Source: Rhodothermales bacterium (lineage in GTDB: Bacteria; Bacteroidota; Rhodothermia; Rhodothermales; JAHQVL01). From it: a DNA stretch of 64,000 bases. Position 1 is the first letter of the stretch. Each line of letters begins with the position of its first letter. The notes under the pieces were generated by a model. The model ran no database searches. It had not been told where the DNA came from and was given only the letters and a program-made list of their open reading frames with translations. Location: contig JAWKNW010000018.1 in NCBI GenBank assembly GCA_041391505.1, forward strand, positions 65,189 to 129,188, written 5' to 3'. The position numbers and the translations under genes were made by a program. This document shows, in pieces, positions 62,788 through 64,000 of this stretch.

Positions 62788-62820
62788 CCCCAGTGACCCT
62801 TGCCCATTGGCCCATGCCCA
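62788..62820. repeat. Two diverged copies of the 14-bp repeat
   Basis: TGACCCTTGCCCAT and TGGCCCATGCCCAA, preceded by GATCCCCAG, are diverged copies of the TGACCAATGCCCAT unit that forms the array at 63086-63197. They flank the inverted-repeat element on its left. Confidence 0.55.
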
Positions 62821-62864
62821 ATGATGCCAATACGTAGTTGAATTGGGGCAAAATGTCCCAAAAT

Positions 62865-63048
62865 AATGTCATCTCGACCGAAGACGCCGGCTTGCCGGCA
62901 TTGGAGCGGAGAGACCTCCTTAACATGGGCTTTTGAATGTCATGTGGAGATCACGACGCTGCCGCATCCTCAATGGCGCAGTGCTCGGCATAAGGAGGTC
63001 TCTCCGCTTCCCCCCGCGTACGCGGGGGTTTCGGTCGAGATGACATTT
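62865..63048. mobile_element. MITE-like inverted-repeat element (~185 bp)
   Basis: Terminal inverted repeats: AATGTCATCTCGACCGAA (62865-62882) against TTTCGGTCGAGATGACATT (about 63030-63048). Inner pair: GGAGCGGAGAGACCTCCTTA (62903-62922) against TAAGGAGGTCTCTCCGCTTC (62991-63010). Each arm also holds its own small hairpin (GCCGGCTTGCCGGC; CCCCCGCGTACGCGGGGG). No open frame of note. It looks like a non-autonomous palindromic element; no transposase is nearby. Confidence 0.65.
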
Positions 63049-63085
63049 CTTTTTGCTGAACGTTTCAACGGCTGATTCGCATCAA

Positions 63086-63197
63086 TGACCAATGCCCATT
63101 GACCAATGCCCAGTGACCAATGCCCAGTGACCAATGCCCATCGACCAATGCCCATTGACCAATGCCCAGTGACCAATGCCCAGTGACCAATGCCCGA
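63086..63197. repeat. Tandem array of a 14-bp (two-heptad) unit, 8 copies
   Basis: TGACCAATGCCCAG/TGACCAATGCCCAT repeated eight times without interruption and with few substitutions, ending 12 bp before the fumC stop. With the MITE-like element and the diverged copies at 62788-62820 it fills the whole intergenic region; the rest of 62516-63209 shows no gene. Confidence 0.9.
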
Positions 63198-63209
63198 TCC
63201 CCAGTCCCG

Positions 63210-64000
63210 TCACCCCGGAATGCCCGGCTCCGTCATGTCGCGTACGTTGAGGTAGCGGTCGAGGGCCTCGTCGGACAGCAGCCCCATCTCCTTCGCGACG
63301 GTGCGGACGGACTTCCGCTCCCGGGCGGACGTTTTGGCGACGGTCGCGGCCTTGTCGTACCCGATCGCGGCGTTGAGGGCCGTGGCGATCGACGGGTTGA
63401 GTTCGAGCAGCTCGCGGCAGCGGTCGCGGTCGGCTTCGATGCCTTCGAGGCAGTTCGTGCGGAAGGCGTCGCAGGCGCCGGCGAGGATCACGATGCTCTC
63501 GAGCATGGCGCTGGCCATCACCGGCATCATCACGTTGAGCTCGAAGTTGCCGTGCTGTCCGCCGACGGTGATCGTCGTGTGGTTGCCCATGACGCGGGCG
63601 CAGACCATCATGAGGGCCTCGCTCATGACCGGGTTGACTTTGCCGGGCATGATCGACGAGCCGGGCTGGATCGCCGGCAGCCGGATCTCGGCGAGGCCGC
63701 TCGTCGGGCCGCTGGACATGTGGCGGATGTCGTTGGCGATCTTCATCAGGGACACGGCGAGCGTGTTGAGCGCGCCGGCGGCCATCACGAAGGCATCCTT
63801 GGCGGCCTGCGCCTCGAAATGGTTCTCCGCCTCGCGGAACGTCAGCCCCGTCGCCTCGCCGATGAGGGCGATGGTCTTTCCGGGGAAATCGGGATGGCAG
63901 TTGATGCCCGTCCCGGTGGCCGTGCCGCCGAGCGCCAGTTCGGACAGCTCGCCGGATGCGTACTCGAGCCGGCGGATGCCGTGCTGGATCTGCGAGGCGA
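63210..64000 (-). CDS. fumC: Class II fumarate hydratase, C-terminal part (5' end outside window)
   Basis: The frame runs off the right edge of the window; about 262 residues are seen. The fumarase/aspartase superfamily signature GSSIMPGKVNPV is present, together with GTATGTGINCHPDFP and GQHGNFELNVMMPV. The C-terminal NPSIATALNAAIGYDKAA region is that of class II (FumC) enzymes rather than aspartase or argininosuccinate lyase. It interconverts fumarate and malate in the TCA cycle. The last residues (MTEPGIPG) match a typical fumC end. Downstream, a 14-bp tandem array begins almost at the stop codon. Confidence 0.95.
   Translation of the reverse strand, partial: ASQIQHGIRRLEYASGELSELALGGTATGTGINCHPDFPGKTIALIGEATGLTFREAENHFEAQAAKDAFVMAAGALNTLAVSLMKIANDIRHMSSGPTSGLAEIRLPAIQPGSSIMPGKVNPVMSEALMMVCARVMGNHTTITVGGQHGNFELNVMMPVMASAMLESIVILAGACDAFRTNCLEGIEADRDRCRELLELNPSIATALNAAIGYDKAATVAKTSARERKSVRTVAKEMGLLSDEALDRYLNVRDMTEPGIPG

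Noticed and set aside
63086..63197. Possible CRISPR array or origin iterons
   Set aside because: There are no spacers, and no replication gene or AT-rich region nearby; a plain tandem repeat.

Overview
The window is 64 kb of GC-rich bacterial DNA that looks like a chromosome of the Rhodothermota/Bacteroidota side of the tree. Three proteins end in a type IX secretion (T9SS, type A) sorting domain with the 'YPNPF' signature. There is a DUF5687-type ABC permease, and upstream of one gene a Bacteroidota-style -7 box (TAnnTTTG). The high GC content and strong third-position GC bias fit Rhodothermales better than low-GC Bacteroidia; this assignment is inferred from composition and families only. 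I see no rRNA, tRNA, CRISPR array, phage or transposase gene.

Layout. 1-680: end of a SPOR-domain protein. 680-1240: repeat-filled intergenic region. 1.2-3.9 kb: lipase, polyprenol/dolichol-kinase-like membrane protein, hemE. 3.9-27.1 kb: four same-strand genes (read right to left) forming a 23-kb probable operon for giant exported proteins: an outer-membrane beta-barrel, a 4012-residue protein, a 687-residue fibronectin-III protein and a 2433-residue cadherin/HAF-repeat protein with a T9SS signal. 27.7-31.1 kb: small genes (TPR, TM2 membrane protein, YjbR, RluA-type pseudouridine synthase, one unknown). 31.1-34.1 kb: repeat element, then hemH and hemL, so three haem-biosynthesis genes lie in the window. 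34.2-34.8 kb: palindromes and a 14-copy minisatellite. 34.8-40.4 kb: ABC exporter pair, glutamyl-Q tRNA synthetase, RNase R. 40.5-47.1 kb: four-helix-bundle protein with an inserted inverted repeat, TamB, aroB. 47.2-52.8 kb: SpoIIE-type phosphatase, then an NRDE / hydrolase-OsmC / quinone oxidoreductase operon. 52.8-57.4 kb: two T9SS-exported paralogues, one with a subtilisin domain and one without. 57.5-60.9 kb: a membrane-anchored Clp-like AAA+ ATPase fused to what appears to be a release-factor-2-like domain lacking GGQ. 61-62.5 kb: DegQ/HtrA protease with a clear terminator. 62.5-63.2 kb: repeat-rich intergenic region. 63.2-64 kb: 3' part of fumC.

The most unusual material is (i) the 23-kb surface-protein operon, (ii) the AAA+/RF2-like fusion, (iii) intergenic hairpins whose arms are built from 7- or 8-bp tandem repeats, in several locations, and (iv) paired, compensating single-base indels in one copy of a 633-bp tandem duplication inside the cadherin-like gene. 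All identifications come from reading motifs by eye; no database search was run.
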